A DNA stretch of 64,000 nt from Streptomyces alboflavus (GCF_000716675.1 NZ_JNXT01000023.1:1-64000), one strand, 5' to 3'; counted from the stretch's first letter, positions 28,302 through 36,575 are shown. The notes: a model not told the origin generated them from the letters alone. A program made the numbers and translations.

Positions 28302-28750
28302 CCGAACCGACCGAGCCGAACCGTGCCCCCGCGCGGGACGTCACCGAGCCCCACGGCGCCCCCGCGCGGGACGTCTTCGAGTACGCGCTGCTGCGCGTCG
28401 TGCCGCGCGTGGAGCGCGGCGAGCAGTTCAACGCGGGCGTCGTGCTCTACTGCCGGGCCAAGTCCTACGTGGCCGCCCGCACGCACCTGGACGAGGCGAA
28501 GCTGCACGCCCTGGACCCCGGGGCCGACGCGGCAGGCGTGCGCGCGGCGCTGTCGGCCGTCGAGGGCGTCTGCGCGGGCGGCGCGGCGGCCGGGCAGGCG
28601 GCGGGCGACGACGCCGGGCGGCGCTTTCGCTGGCTGATCGCGCCACGCTCCACCGTGGTCCAGCCGGGGCCGGTGCACACGGGCCTGACGTCCGACCCCG
28701 AGGCCGAGGTGGAGCGCCTGGTGGAACTGCTGGTGCTGGGGCCTGCCTGA
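28298..28750 (+). CDS. DUF3037 family protein
   Basis: A 150-aa protein. After a 28-residue Pro/Ala/Arg-rich N-terminus with an internal duplication (APARDV twice), the DUF3037 domain reads VFEYALLRVVPRVERGEQFNAGVVLYC, with LDPGADAAGVRAALSAVEGVCAGG and RFRWLIAPRSTVVQPGPVHTGL following. GTG overlaps the kinase stop (GTGA), so translation is coupled. The kinase/DUF3037 pair recurs in many bacteria and has no experimentally assigned function that I know of. The protein could be the substrate, regulator or antidote of the kinase. Confidence 0.85.
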   Translation: MTEPTEPNRAPARDVTEPHGAPARDVFEYALLRVVPRVERGEQFNAGVVLYCRAKSYVAARTHLDEAKLHALDPGADAAGVRAALSAVEGVCAGGAAAGQAAGDDAGRRFRWLIAPRSTVVQPGPVHTGLTSDPEAEVERLVELLVLGPA

Positions 28751-28818
28751 CCATAGGTCGGGGCCGACCGGTTCGGGGCCCGTGGGAGACGTAATGAGTC
28801 ACAGTGGCCGGGGGGCCG

Positions 28819-28847
28819 TTGACACCGGGTGTCAGGGCTTCTAGCGT
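28819..28847 (+). promoter_or_regulatory. Housekeeping-type promoter for fabG-like gene
   Basis: TTGACA (28819-28824), a 17-bp spacer and TAGCGT (28842-28847) match the principal sigma factor HrdB consensus. They are followed by a leader of about 107 nt before the ATG. Confidence 0.75.
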
Positions 28848-28960
28848 CTCGTCTGCTGAAGGTACTAAGCGGTCGCTCACCTGGGAGTGTGCCGCGACAC
28901 CGCACCTCCAGAGGATCCGCACGGCATGAGAGCCGCACCCCAAGGGCGAGGAGAGCCAGC

Positions 28961-29722
28961 ATGTCCACCACTGAGCAGCGCGTCGCGGTCGTGACCGGAG
29001 CAGCGCGAGGCATCGGCGCGGCGACCGCCGTCCGGCTCGCCGCCGAGGGCCGCGCCGTCGCCGTGATCGACCTCGACGAGGCCGCCTGCAAGGACACCGT
29101 CGCGCAGATCACCGCCGCCGGTGGCAAGGCGATCGCCGTGGGCTGCGACGTGGCCGACGAAGCCCAGGTCGAGGCCGCCGTCACCCGGATCGCCGCCGAG
29201 CTCGGCGCGCCCACGATCCTGGTCAACAACGCGGGCGTGCTGCGCGACAACCTGCTGTTCAAGATGAGCGCGAGCGACTGGGACACGGTCATGAACGTGC
29301 ATCTGCGCGGCGCGTTCCTGATGTCTCGCGCCTGTCAGGCGCACATGGTGGACGCGGGCTTCGGCCGCATCGTCAACCTCTCCAGCTCCTCCGCGCTCGG
29401 CAACCGCGGCCAGGTGAACTACGCGGCGGCCAAGGCGGGCATGCAGGGCTTCACCAAGACGCTCGCCAAGGAGCTCGGCAAGTTCGGCATCACCGCCAAC
29501 TCCGTGGCGCCCGGCTTCATCGCCACCGAGATGACCAAGGCCACCGCGGAGCGCGTCGGCATGGGCTTCGAGGACTTCCAGGCCGCGGCCGCCACCCAGA
29601 TCCCGGTGCAGCGCGTCGGCACGCCGGAGGACATCGCCAACGCCATCGCCTTCTTCACCGGCGACGCGGCCGGATTCGTGTCCGGGCAGGTCATGTATGT
29701 GGCCGGCGGACCGCTGAACTAG
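28961..29722 (+). CDS. fabG: 3-oxoacyl-ACP reductase FabG-type SDR
   Basis: A 253-aa short-chain dehydrogenase: TGAARGIGAATA is the NAD(P)-binding Gly motif, NNAGV follows, then the Ser in NLSSSSALG and Tyr154-x3-Lys158 in YAAAKAG. ITANSVAPGFIATEM is typical of FabG. It resembles the Streptomyces FabG3 paralogue, which is separate from the main fatty acid gene cluster, so it may reduce other 3-oxoacyl substrates. The RBS GAGGAGAG precedes the ATG. It has a clear HrdB-type promoter and is followed 46 bp later by a second SDR gene, probably in one operon. Confidence 0.9.
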   Translation: MSTTEQRVAVVTGAARGIGAATAVRLAAEGRAVAVIDLDEAACKDTVAQITAAGGKAIAVGCDVADEAQVEAAVTRIAAELGAPTILVNNAGVLRDNLLFKMSASDWDTVMNVHLRGAFLMSRACQAHMVDAGFGRIVNLSSSSALGNRGQVNYAAAKAGMQGFTKTLAKELGKFGITANSVAPGFIATEMTKATAERVGMGFEDFQAAAATQIPVQRVGTPEDIANAIAFFTGDAAGFVSGQVMYVAGGPLN

Positions 29723-29768
29723 CGGCCCGCCCGACAGGCACCGGATCAAGCGCAAAGGACCAGGACAG

Positions 29769-30524
29769 ATGGCAGTGCAGGACAGCGGCAAGGCGGCGCT
29801 CATCACCGGAGCGAGCCGCGGCATCGGCTACGGCATCGCGGAGGCGCTGGTCGCCCGCGGCGACCGCGTGTGCATCACCGGGCGCAACGAGGACGCGCTC
29901 AAGGAGGCCGTGGAGAAGCTCGGCGCCGACCGCGTCATCGGCGTCCCGGGCAAGGCCCACGACGAGGCCCACCAGGCGGTCGCCGTCGAGCGCGCCATGG
30001 AGGCGTTCGGCCGCGTCGACTTCCTCATCAACAACGCCGGTACGAACCCGGTGTTCGGGTCGATGGCCGACATGGACCTGAACGTGGCCCGCAAGGTCTT
30101 CGAGACCAACGTGATCTCCGCGCTCGGCTTCGCCCAGCTCACCTGGAAGGCCTGGCAGAGCGAGCACGGCGGCGCGATCGTCAACATCGCCTCCATCGCG
30201 GGCGTCGCGCCCTCGCCGTTCATCGGCGCGTACGGCATCAGCAAGGCCGCCATGGTCAATCTGACCCTGCAGCTGGCGCACGAGTTCGCGCCGAAGGTGC
30301 GGGTCAACGCCATCGCCCCGGCCGTGGTCAAGACCAAGTTCGCGCAGACGCTGTACGAGGGCCGCGAGGAGGAGGCCGCGGCGGCCTACCCGCTCGGCCG
30401 GCTCGGGGTGCCCTCCGACATCGGCGGCGCGGCGGCGTTCCTGACCTCCGAGCAGTCCGACTGGATCACAGGTCAGACGCTTCAGGTCGACGGCGGGATG
30501 TTCCTCAACGCGGGCGTCGGCTGA
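29769..30524 (+). CDS. SDR family oxidoreductase
   Basis: A 251-aa short-chain dehydrogenase with TGASRGIGYGIA, NNAGTNPVFGSM, NIASIAGVAPSP and Tyr155-x3-Lys159 (YGISKAA), then VRVNAIAPAVVKTKFA and the C-terminal LQVDGG. It is about a third identical to the preceding FabG by eye. This type is often paired with FabG in actinomycetes and may act on 3-hydroxyacyl or ketone substrates. The gene follows AAAGGACCAGGACAG. A terminator hairpin lies after the stop. Confidence 0.9.
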   Translation: MAVQDSGKAALITGASRGIGYGIAEALVARGDRVCITGRNEDALKEAVEKLGADRVIGVPGKAHDEAHQAVAVERAMEAFGRVDFLINNAGTNPVFGSMADMDLNVARKVFETNVISALGFAQLTWKAWQSEHGGAIVNIASIAGVAPSPFIGAYGISKAAMVNLTLQLAHEFAPKVRVNAIAPAVVKTKFAQTLYEGREEEAAAAYPLGRLGVPSDIGGAAAFLTSEQSDWITGQTLQVDGGMFLNAGVG

Positions 30525-30608
30525 CGGAACCGGACATCGGTCACCGGATCCGGAGGAACCGTGAGGAAGACCTGGATTTCCGTCCGTACGTGATGTTCTC
30601 CCGCATGA

Positions 30609-30648
30609 AGTGCCCCGTCGGTGAGCCTGGTTGGCACGGCGGGGCACT
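30609..30648 (+). terminator. Hairpin after the SDR operon
   Basis: AGTGCCCCG (30609-30617) and CGGGGCACT (30640-30648) form a perfect 9-bp stem with a 22-nt loop. It lies 85 nt past the SDR stop and just before the solute-binding protein gene. Confidence 0.6.
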
Positions 30649-30696
30649 GCGGTATGGTCTGCCGATCCATGGCACGGCAGACCGAGGAGCGTGCAC

Positions 30697-32283
30697 GTGT
30701 TCAGAAGAGTTTCCCCGCGTCGTCGGCGGCCGGTCACCCTGCTCGCGTCACTGTCCCTCGTCGCCGGCTGCGGGGTGCTGTCCTCCGAGGGCTCGGACGA
30801 CGGGGACACCGTCACCGTCGGTACGACGAGCGCGCCGAGCACCCTCGATCCGGCCGCGGCCTACGACGGCTCGTGGGAGCTGTACCGGAACATCTTCCAG
30901 ACGCTCCTGAGCTTCCCCTCCGGCGCCACCGAGCCCCAGCCCGACGCGGCGGAGCGCTGCCGCTTCACCGACGGCAGCAGCATGATCTACACGTGTACGT
31001 TGCGCGCGGGCCTGAAGTTCTCCGACGGTCACCCGCTGGACGCGCGGGCCGTGAAGTTCTCCTTCGACCGGATGCGGCGCATCGACGTCAAGGGCGGTCC
31101 GGCCGGACTTCTGGGCGCGCTGCGGACCGTGCAGACCAAGGGGGACCGGACCGTCGTCTTCCGGCTGCGCAAGCCCGACGCCACGTTCCCGTTCGTCCTC
31201 GCGACCCCCGCCATGTCGATCGTCGACCCGCGCGAGTACCCGGCCGACAAGATACGCGAGGGCGACGAGATCAACGGCTCCGGGCCGTACACCCTGAAGT
31301 CCTACCAGGCCGGTGACCGGGCCGAACTCGCCAGGAACAGCCACTACGAAGGCGCGGCCGAGCACAAGAACGACGCCGTGACCATCCGCTACTTCCGTGA
31401 CTCCGACGCCATGGTCGAGGCACTGCGTGACAAGGACCTCGACGTCACCTTCCGCGGTCTCGCGGCGCGGGACATCGTGGCGCAGCAGGGTCCGGACAAG
31501 GAGAGCGACATCCGGCTCGTCGAGGGCGCGGGCACCGAGATCCGCTACCTGGTGTTCAACCCGAAGGACCCGTGGGCGCGCAAGCCCGCCGTGCGCAAGG
31601 CCTTCGCCCAGGTGATCGACCGCGGCGCGATCGCCCACAAGGTCTACAAGGACACCGTGGAGCCGCTGTACTCGATGGTCCCGCGCGGTGTCACCGGGCA
31701 CGGCACGGGCTTCTTCGACACCTACGGCAACCCGAGCGTGACCAAGGCGCGGCGGATCCTTGCGGCGGCGGGCATCACCGAGCGCGTACCGCTCACCCTC
31801 TGGTACACCACGGACCGCTACGGCTCGGCGACCGCGCCGGAGTTCGCCGAGATCAAGCGCCAGCTGGAGGCCTCGGGCCTGTTCGAGATCACCGTCAAGG
31901 GGCGGCCGTGGAAGGAGTTCGACGCGGCCTACAAGCGCGGTGAGTACCCGGTCTTCGGGCGCGGCTGGTTCCCGGACTTCCCGGACGCGGACAACTTCAT
32001 CGCGCCCTTCGTGGGCGAGCGCAACGTCCACAACCTGCCCTACCCGTCGCGGGAACTCACTGACGACCTGCTGCCGCTCTCGCGCCGCGAGGCCGACCGG
32101 AGCAACGTCGTGGACCAGTTCGAGCGCGCCCAGCGGATCCTCCTCGACGACGTGCGGCTGCTTCCGGTGTGGCAGGGCAAGCAGTACGTCATGGCGAGCG
32201 AGGAGATCTCGGGCGCCGAGCGGGCCCTCGACCCCTCGGCGATCATGATGATGTGGGAGCTGGGGCGCAAGACGAGCTGGTAG
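30697..32283 (+). CDS. ABC transporter solute-binding lipoprotein (peptide/nickel type, SBP_bac_5)
   Basis: A 528-aa lipoprotein. An Arg-rich n-region is followed by VTLLASLSLVAGC with lipobox Cys25. The mature part is a family 5 solute-binding protein: TVGTTSAPSTLDPAAAYDGSWELYRNIFQTLL, FSDGHPLDARAVKFSFDRM, GSGPYTLKSY, FNPKDPWARKPAVRKAFAQVIDR and YKRGEYPVFGRGWFPDFPDADNF. It should bind oligopeptides or similar ligands outside the cell. No permease or ATPase genes are adjacent, so it is an orphan. GAGGAG precedes the GTG at 30697 by 7 nt, and another GTG two codons earlier is possible. Confidence 0.92.
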   Translation: MFRRVSPRRRRPVTLLASLSLVAGCGVLSSEGSDDGDTVTVGTTSAPSTLDPAAAYDGSWELYRNIFQTLLSFPSGATEPQPDAAERCRFTDGSSMIYTCTLRAGLKFSDGHPLDARAVKFSFDRMRRIDVKGGPAGLLGALRTVQTKGDRTVVFRLRKPDATFPFVLATPAMSIVDPREYPADKIREGDEINGSGPYTLKSYQAGDRAELARNSHYEGAAEHKNDAVTIRYFRDSDAMVEALRDKDLDVTFRGLAARDIVAQQGPDKESDIRLVEGAGTEIRYLVFNPKDPWARKPAVRKAFAQVIDRGAIAHKVYKDTVEPLYSMVPRGVTGHGTGFFDTYGNPSVTKARRILAAAGITERVPLTLWYTTDRYGSATAPEFAEIKRQLEASGLFEITVKGRPWKEFDAAYKRGEYPVFGRGWFPDFPDADNFIAPFVGERNVHNLPYPSRELTDDLLPLSRREADRSNVVDQFERAQRILLDDVRLLPVWQGKQYVMASEEISGAERALDPSAIMMMWELGRKTSW

Positions 32284-32335
32284 GCGGCGCCCGCCACGCG
32301 GGTGCGGGGCCGGGCGGCGGTCCGGTGGCGGGGGA

Positions 32336-32358
32336 TTGTCAGTGGCCGCCGGTAGGTT
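32336..32358 (+). promoter_or_regulatory. RecA-independent DNA-damage promoter (PafBC type) for ung
   Basis: TTGTCAGTG-N8-TAGGTT matches the actinobacterial RecA-NDp consensus TTGTCRGTG-N8-TANNNT at every defined base. It lies 40 bp before the ung GTG. In mycobacteria this promoter class is activated by PafBC after DNA damage without LexA. Confidence 0.75.
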
Positions 32359-32397
32359 CTGTGGTGCAGAACTGAACGCACCCCGGAGGTTGTTGAC

Positions 32398-33081
32398 GTG
32401 ACCGACATCGCCATGCTGCCCGCGTCCTGGCGCGGAGTCCTCGGCGAGGAACTGCAGAAGCCCTACTTCAAGGAGCTCACCGAGTTCGTCGAGGAGGAGC
32501 GTGCGAAGGGGCCGGTCTTCCCGCCGCGCGACGAGGTGTTCGCCGCGCTGGACGCCACGCCGTTCGACGAGGTCAAGGTCCTCGTCCTCGGCCAGGACCC
32601 CTATCACGGCGAGGGCCAGGGCCACGGCCTGTGCTTCTCGGTCCGCCCCGGAGTGAAGACCCCGCCCTCGCTGCGGAACATCTACAAGGAGATGAAGGAG
32701 GAGCTCGGCCACCCCGTGCCGGACAACGGCTATCTGATGCCGTGGGCCAAGCAGGGCGTGCTGCTCCTGAACGCGGTCCTGACGGTCCGCTCCGGCGAGG
32801 CCAACTCGCACAAGGGCAAGGGCTGGGAGAAGTTCACCGACGCCGTGATCCGCGCGGTGGCCGAGCGGCCGGACCCGGCGGTCTTCGTCCTGTGGGGGAA
32901 CTACGCCCAGAAGAAGCTGCCCCTCATCGACACCGAGCGGCACGTCGTCGTCAAGGGCGCGCACCCCTCGCCGCTGTCCGCGAAGAAGTTCTTCGGCTCC
33001 CGCCCCTTCACACAGATCGACGAGGCGGTGGCGGCCCAGGGGCACGAGCCCATCGACTGGCGCATCCCCGACCTGGGCTGA
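32398..33081 (+). CDS. ung: Uracil-DNA glycosylase (family 1)
   Basis: A 227-aa enzyme of normal family-1 length. LVLGQDPYHGEGQGHGLCFSV holds catalytic Asp67, PPSLRNIYKEM and LLLNAVLTVRSGEANSHKG are typical, and His189 in AHPSPLSA is the DNA-intercalation loop. It removes uracil from DNA to start base excision repair. The GTG follows GGAGG. Its promoter has the damage-response consensus, consistent with repair. The next gene also has this promoter type. Confidence 0.98.
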   Translation: MTDIAMLPASWRGVLGEELQKPYFKELTEFVEEERAKGPVFPPRDEVFAALDATPFDEVKVLVLGQDPYHGEGQGHGLCFSVRPGVKTPPSLRNIYKEMKEELGHPVPDNGYLMPWAKQGVLLLNAVLTVRSGEANSHKGKGWEKFTDAVIRAVAERPDPAVFVLWGNYAQKKLPLIDTERHVVVKGAHPSPLSAKKFFGSRPFTQIDEAVAAQGHEPIDWRIPDLG

Positions 33082-33122
33082 GCAGGCGGGAGCGCCCCGC
33101 CTCGCACCGCGCCTGACCGCGA

Positions 33123-33145
33123 TTGTCAGTGGTGGCCGCTAGCGT
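33123..33145 (+). promoter_or_regulatory. RecA-independent DNA-damage promoter before TPR-like gene
   Basis: TTGTCAGTG-N8-TAGCGT is a second full match to the RecA-NDp consensus, with eight bases between the elements. It is followed by a 160-nt leader that holds a strong hairpin, GTGGGGCCG (33158-33166) with CGGCCCCAC (33186-33194). Confidence 0.7.
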
Positions 33146-33305
33146 CGGAACCGACTCGTGGGGCCGACGGCCGGACGGCGGCCGCCGGCCCCACGGCGGA
33201 CGAACGACCGACGGATCGACTGACAGCTGACGACGGACTGACGTCGGACCTGCCGCGGGGCCCCGCCCGGCCCGCGGCACGTCCGGCGGCGCGGAGGGCG
33301 ACGCG

Positions 33306-33800
33306 GTGGCGGAGCGGCAGGAACAGACGACGGACGACGAAGACGCCATGATGACCCGGATCGGGCAGGCGGTCATGCTCCAGCACGCGGGCGACCGCGA
33401 GGAGGCGAGGACCCGCTTCCTGGTGCTCTGGTCGGAGATCGGCGAGGAGGGCGACGCCCTGCACCGCTGCACCCTCGCGCACTACATGGCCGACACCCAG
33501 GACGACCCGGCCGACGAACTGGCCTGGGACCTCAGGGCGTTGTCGGCGGCCCACGAGCTGACCGACGAGCGCGTCGGCGCCCACCACCAGTCCCTCGCGG
33601 TGCGCGGCTTCTACCCCTCGCTGCACCTCAACCTGGCGGCGGACTATGTGAAGCTGGCCCGCCCCGAGGCGGCCCGCAGCCATCTGCGACTGGCCCGCGG
33701 CGCGGTGGGCGCGCTCGGCGACGACGGCTATGGGGACGGCATCAGGGCAGCCCTTGACCGGCTTGAGGCGCAGGTGGGGGAGGGGGCGGTCGAGGAGTAG
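33306..33800 (+). CDS. TPR-like helical protein with damage-type promoter
   Basis: A 164-aa all-helical protein with two to three tetratricopeptide-like helix pairs: IGQAVMLQHAGDREEARTRFLVLWSEIGEEGDALHRCTLAHYMAD (split helices, residues 18-62), DELAWDLRALSAAHELTD and YPSLHLNLAADYVKLARPEAARSHLRLARGAVGAL. There is no catalytic motif or signal. The GTG follows GGAGGG. Conserved in Streptomyces as far as I recall, of unknown function. The RecA-NDp-type promoter upstream and its place next to ung suggest induction by DNA damage. Confidence 0.8.
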   Translation: MAERQEQTTDDEDAMMTRIGQAVMLQHAGDREEARTRFLVLWSEIGEEGDALHRCTLAHYMADTQDDPADELAWDLRALSAAHELTDERVGAHHQSLAVRGFYPSLHLNLAADYVKLARPEAARSHLRLARGAVGALGDDGYGDGIRAALDRLEAQVGEGAVEE

Positions 33801-33917
33801 CGGATCGCCTGGGGCGGGTGGGGCCAGCACGGGGGCCGGGCAGGCTCGGTCGGGGGCACGTCCCGGACGCGGGCACCGACGTGGGCACGCCCCGGACGCG
33901 GGCACGCCGCGGTCGGC

Positions 33918-34457
33918 TCAACGCCCGTACGCCGCCCGGCAGATCGCCGCCTCCTTGCTGTCCGGCTCCCAGCCCCCGTGGGCGCGGCCGAGGACGCACA
34001 GGTCGACCTCCACGAGGGCGGGCGGCGGCGCGTCGGACCGGGGTGCCCGCTCGTCGTCGCGGGCGGGGGCCTGAGGGCGGCCGTCCTGATGGTGCGGGGG
34101 CGGGTCGAAGCTCCCGCTGTGCCTGCCGTGCTCGCGGGCGGTGGCGTCGTCGGTGGGCGAGGGGGAGGGCGACGCGGTCGAGGGCCGGTCGGACGGGGTG
34201 GCCTGCGCTCGCGGGAAAGCGGTGCGGGACGGTGTGTCCGCCGGGCCGCCGCGCTCCAGCGAGTCGCGCGCCGGGTCCTGCACCGCCCGCGGGGGCCGGC
34301 CCGACGGTGCCCGGGCGGGCGTCGCCGGGCCCGCCGACACCGCGCCCCGGCCCGCCGCCCCCCGCTCCACCCCCATGCACCCGGATAGCGCAAGCACGGC
34401 CACGGACGTGGACACAAGGAGCACCGAGGCGGTCGTCGATCGCTGCACCCGCGCCAC
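33918..34457 (-). CDS. Putative lipoprotein, 179 aa
   Basis: A short signal peptide ends LALSGC, a lipobox with Cys27. A Pro/Ser/Arg/Asp-rich disordered region follows (about residues 28-145). The last 30 residues, VEVDLCVLGRAHGGWEPDSK and EAAICRAAYGR, form a small Cys-containing end that is probably the conserved part. It is a surface lipoprotein of unknown role. Just past its stop, 33854-33908 holds a G-rich near-repeat of GGGCACGCCCCGGACGC. Confidence 0.7.
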   Translation of the reverse strand: MARVQRSTTASVLLVSTSVAVLALSGCMGVERGAAGRGAVSAGPATPARAPSGRPPRAVQDPARDSLERGGPADTPSRTAFPRAQATPSDRPSTASPSPSPTDDATAREHGRHSGSFDPPPHHQDGRPQAPARDDERAPRSDAPPPALVEVDLCVLGRAHGGWEPDSKEAAICRAAYGR

Positions 34458-34541
34458 TCTGCTGCCCCCGGCGTGCCCCGGGGCGCCGAACGCGTCCGCA
34501 TGCCCCGCACGGGTGACCCCCGCGCGCCGCCCCGGCCAAAG

Positions 34542-34607
34542 CCCCGCCCTACACCGCTCCCGCCCTACACCGCTCCCGGCCTACTCCGCTCCCCGGCCTA
34601 CTCCGCT
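34542..34607. repeat. 16-17 bp tandem repeat at the tetR 3' end
   Basis: Four units of the form CCCGCCCTACACCGCT or CCCGGCCTACTCCGCT lie head to tail. The last one supplies the TAG stop and the final codons of the TetR gene on the minus strand. Confidence 0.85.
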
Positions 34608-35212
34608 CCCCGCGTGTCCCCGTCCAGCATCCCCCGCAGCAACTCCGTGAAGCCGTCCCGCAGTTCGGCCATCGTCGGCGTCGTCGCGTGGTACGAACCC
34701 GCGACGCACGAGAACATCATGCCGTCGCACCAGGCCACCAGGGACAGCGTGTGCCGCTCCGGCTCCTTGGAGCCCACGGCGACCATCAGCTCGCGCAGCG
34801 GCTCCCGGAACTGGGCGCCCGCGGCGTCGTAGTACGAGCGGAGTTCGGGGCGCCGGGTCGCCTCCAGGGCCAGTTCGTAGCGGGACAGGAGCAGGCCGCG
34901 GTGGTCGTCGCCGGTGAGGAAGCGGTGCAGGGCCATGGCGAGGCCGGAGATCAGGGTGTCGCGGTCGCCCGCCGGGTCGGGCAGCTCGCTCGGGGTGAGG
35001 ACGTCGTTCTCGCGCTCGGCCTGCCGCCGGACCGCGGCCTCCAGGAGGGCGAGCCGGGTGCGGGCGTGGTTCGACGTCGAACCCGGAGGGAGCCCCGCCG
35101 CCTCGTCGACGGCCCGGTGGGTGAGGCCGCGCATGCCGCGCTCGGCGAGCAGGGAGAGGGCGGTGTCGGCGATGAGTTCGGTGCGGGCTGTCCCCGTGGC
35201 ACGTACAGGCAT
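34598..35212 (-). CDS. TetR family regulator of the monooxygenase operon
   Basis: A 204-aa TetR/AcrR regulator. The N-terminal HTH (residues 8-55) reads ELIADTALSLLAERGMRGLTHRAVDEAAGLPPGSTSNHA. The rest is an all-helical ligand domain with DHRGLLLSRYELALEATRRPELR. It is divergent from an FAD monooxygenase with two matched palindromes in the gap, the usual layout for a repressor that shuts off both itself and the monooxygenase until an inducer binds. The ATG has TAGGCT 7 nt upstream and no RBS (leaderless). Its last codons come from a tandem repeat. Confidence 0.92.
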   Translation of the reverse strand: MPVRATGTARTELIADTALSLLAERGMRGLTHRAVDEAAGLPPGSTSNHARTRLALLEAAVRRQAERENDVLTPSELPDPAGDRDTLISGLAMALHRFLTGDDHRGLLLSRYELALEATRRPELRSYYDAAGAQFREPLRELMVAVGSKEPERHTLSLVAWCDGMMFSCVAGSYHATTPTMAELRDGFTELLRGMLDGDTRGAE

Positions 35213-35233
35213 GTGGCCCAGCCTACCGGTTTC

Positions 35234-35278
35234 ACTACAGGTGTAGTAGCGTTTGGGTGTGGGCACTACACCTGTAGT
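35234..35278. promoter_or_regulatory. Twin TetR operators
   Basis: ACTACAGGTGTAGT (35234-35247) and ACTACACCTGTAGT (35265-35278) are palindromic 14-mers that differ only at the two central bases. Their centres are 31 bp apart, about three helical turns, so two repressor dimers would sit on the same face. The left site overlaps the tetR -35 region and the right one precedes the monooxygenase. Confidence 0.85.
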
Positions 35279-35326
35279 TCTCCGTGGTGCCGCCTGTGCC
35301 AAGTACGCGCGCGACAAGGAGAGATC

Positions 35327-36565
35327 ATGCCCGGAACAGCGAAGTCTCCCGAGCTCCACGCCGTCGTCATCGGCGGTGGGATCGGCGGTCTCACCGCGGC
35401 CATCGGCCTGGACAAGGCCGGATGGCGGGTCACGGTCCTGGAGCGCGCCGAGTCCCTGGAGCCCGTCGGCTCCGGCATCGGCCTCGCGCCCAACGCCCAG
35501 CGCGCCCTCGACGTGCTCGGCCTCGGCGACCGGGTGCGCGACCTGGCCGCGTGGCAGGGGGAGGGCGGGATGCGCGCGCAGGACGGGCGCTGGATCGTGC
35601 GGACCAGCGCGGCCGCGACGGCGCGGAGGTTCGGCGGCACGCTGGTGCTGCTGCACCGCGCGACGCTGGTCGACCTGCTCGTCGCCGAACTGCCCGCGGA
35701 CTGCCTGCGCACCGGCGTCGACGCCCGCCTCGCCGACCCCGGCGGCCCCGGCCGAAAGGCGGTCGTCACGACCCCCGACGGCGACATCGAGGCCGACCTC
35801 GTCGTCGGCGCCGACGGCATCAACTCCGCCGTCCGCACCGCCCTGTTCCCCGCGCACCCCGCGCCCACGTACACCGGCTTCACCGCCTGGCGGCTCGTCG
35901 TGCCCGCGCCGAAGCGCCCCTTCGCGCCGCACGAGACCTGGGGGCGCGGCGGCGTCTGGGGCACCCAGCCGCTCAAGGACGGCCGGGTGTACGCGTACGC
36001 CACCGCGCTCGTCCCCGAGGGCGGGCGCGCCCCTGACGACGAGAAGGCCGAACTGGAGCGGCGCTTCGCCCGCTGGCACGACCCGATCCCCGAGATCATC
36101 GCCGCCGCCCGCCCCGAGGACGTCCTGCGCAACGACGTGCGCCACCTGATCGACCCGCTGCGCGTATTTCACCGCGGCCGGACCGTCCTCCTCGGCGACG
36201 CCGCGCACGCGATGGCCCCCACCCTCGGCCAGGGCGGCAACCAGGCCATCGAGGACGCCGTCGTGCTCGCCCACCACGTGGCACCGGGCGCCGACCTCTT
36301 CGCGGGACTCGCCGCGCACAGCGCCGTACGCGTGCCGCGGACCACGGCGATCGTGCGCCAGGCCGCCCGCACCGCCCGCCTCAACCACCTCACCAGCGGC
36401 CCCCTGCGGGCGGTGCGCGACACCCTGGTGCGGACGGCGTCCCGGCTCGGCCCGGACATGATCACGCGGGGCTTCGCCGCCATCGCCGACTGGCGGCCGC
36501 CCCAGCCCCCGTATGCTGCGGGAACAGGCTCGGGGGCGCAGGAGCGTGAACCGGCACGACGGTAG
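35327..36565 (+). CDS. FAD-dependent monooxygenase (class A flavoprotein hydroxylase)
   Basis: A 412-aa flavoprotein of the PHBH/salicylate-hydroxylase type. VVIGGGIGGLTAAIGL (residues 13-28) is the dinucleotide-binding motif, DLVVGADGINSAVR the DG motif, and Gly290-Asp291 in VLLGDAAHAMAPTLGQGGNQAIEDA the FAD ribityl contact. It hydroxylates an aromatic or polyketide-like substrate with NADPH and oxygen, and could detoxify an inducer sensed by TetR. The RBS AAGGAGAG precedes the ATG. The following Gfo/Idh gene starts 10 nt later. Confidence 0.93.
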   Translation: MPGTAKSPELHAVVIGGGIGGLTAAIGLDKAGWRVTVLERAESLEPVGSGIGLAPNAQRALDVLGLGDRVRDLAAWQGEGGMRAQDGRWIVRTSAAATARRFGGTLVLLHRATLVDLLVAELPADCLRTGVDARLADPGGPGRKAVVTTPDGDIEADLVVGADGINSAVRTALFPAHPAPTYTGFTAWRLVVPAPKRPFAPHETWGRGGVWGTQPLKDGRVYAYATALVPEGGRAPDDEKAELERRFARWHDPIPEIIAAARPEDVLRNDVRHLIDPLRVFHRGRTVLLGDAAHAMAPTLGQGGNQAIEDAVVLAHHVAPGADLFAGLAAHSAVRVPRTTAIVRQAARTARLNHLTSGPLRAVRDTLVRTASRLGPDMITRGFAAIADWRPPQPPYAAGTGSGAQEREPARR

Positions 36566-36575
36566 GGAGACACTG

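Noticed and set aside
28825..28847. TGTCAGGG and TAGCGT before fabG as a fourth damage-type promoter
   Set aside because: Only four bases separate the elements instead of eight, and the first T is missing. The same region is a better TTGACA-17-TAGCGT HrdB promoter.
28961..32283. fabG, SDR and solute-binding protein as one operon
   Set aside because: A perfect 9-bp hairpin and a 170-bp gap separate the SDR gene from the solute-binding gene, which has its own RBS.
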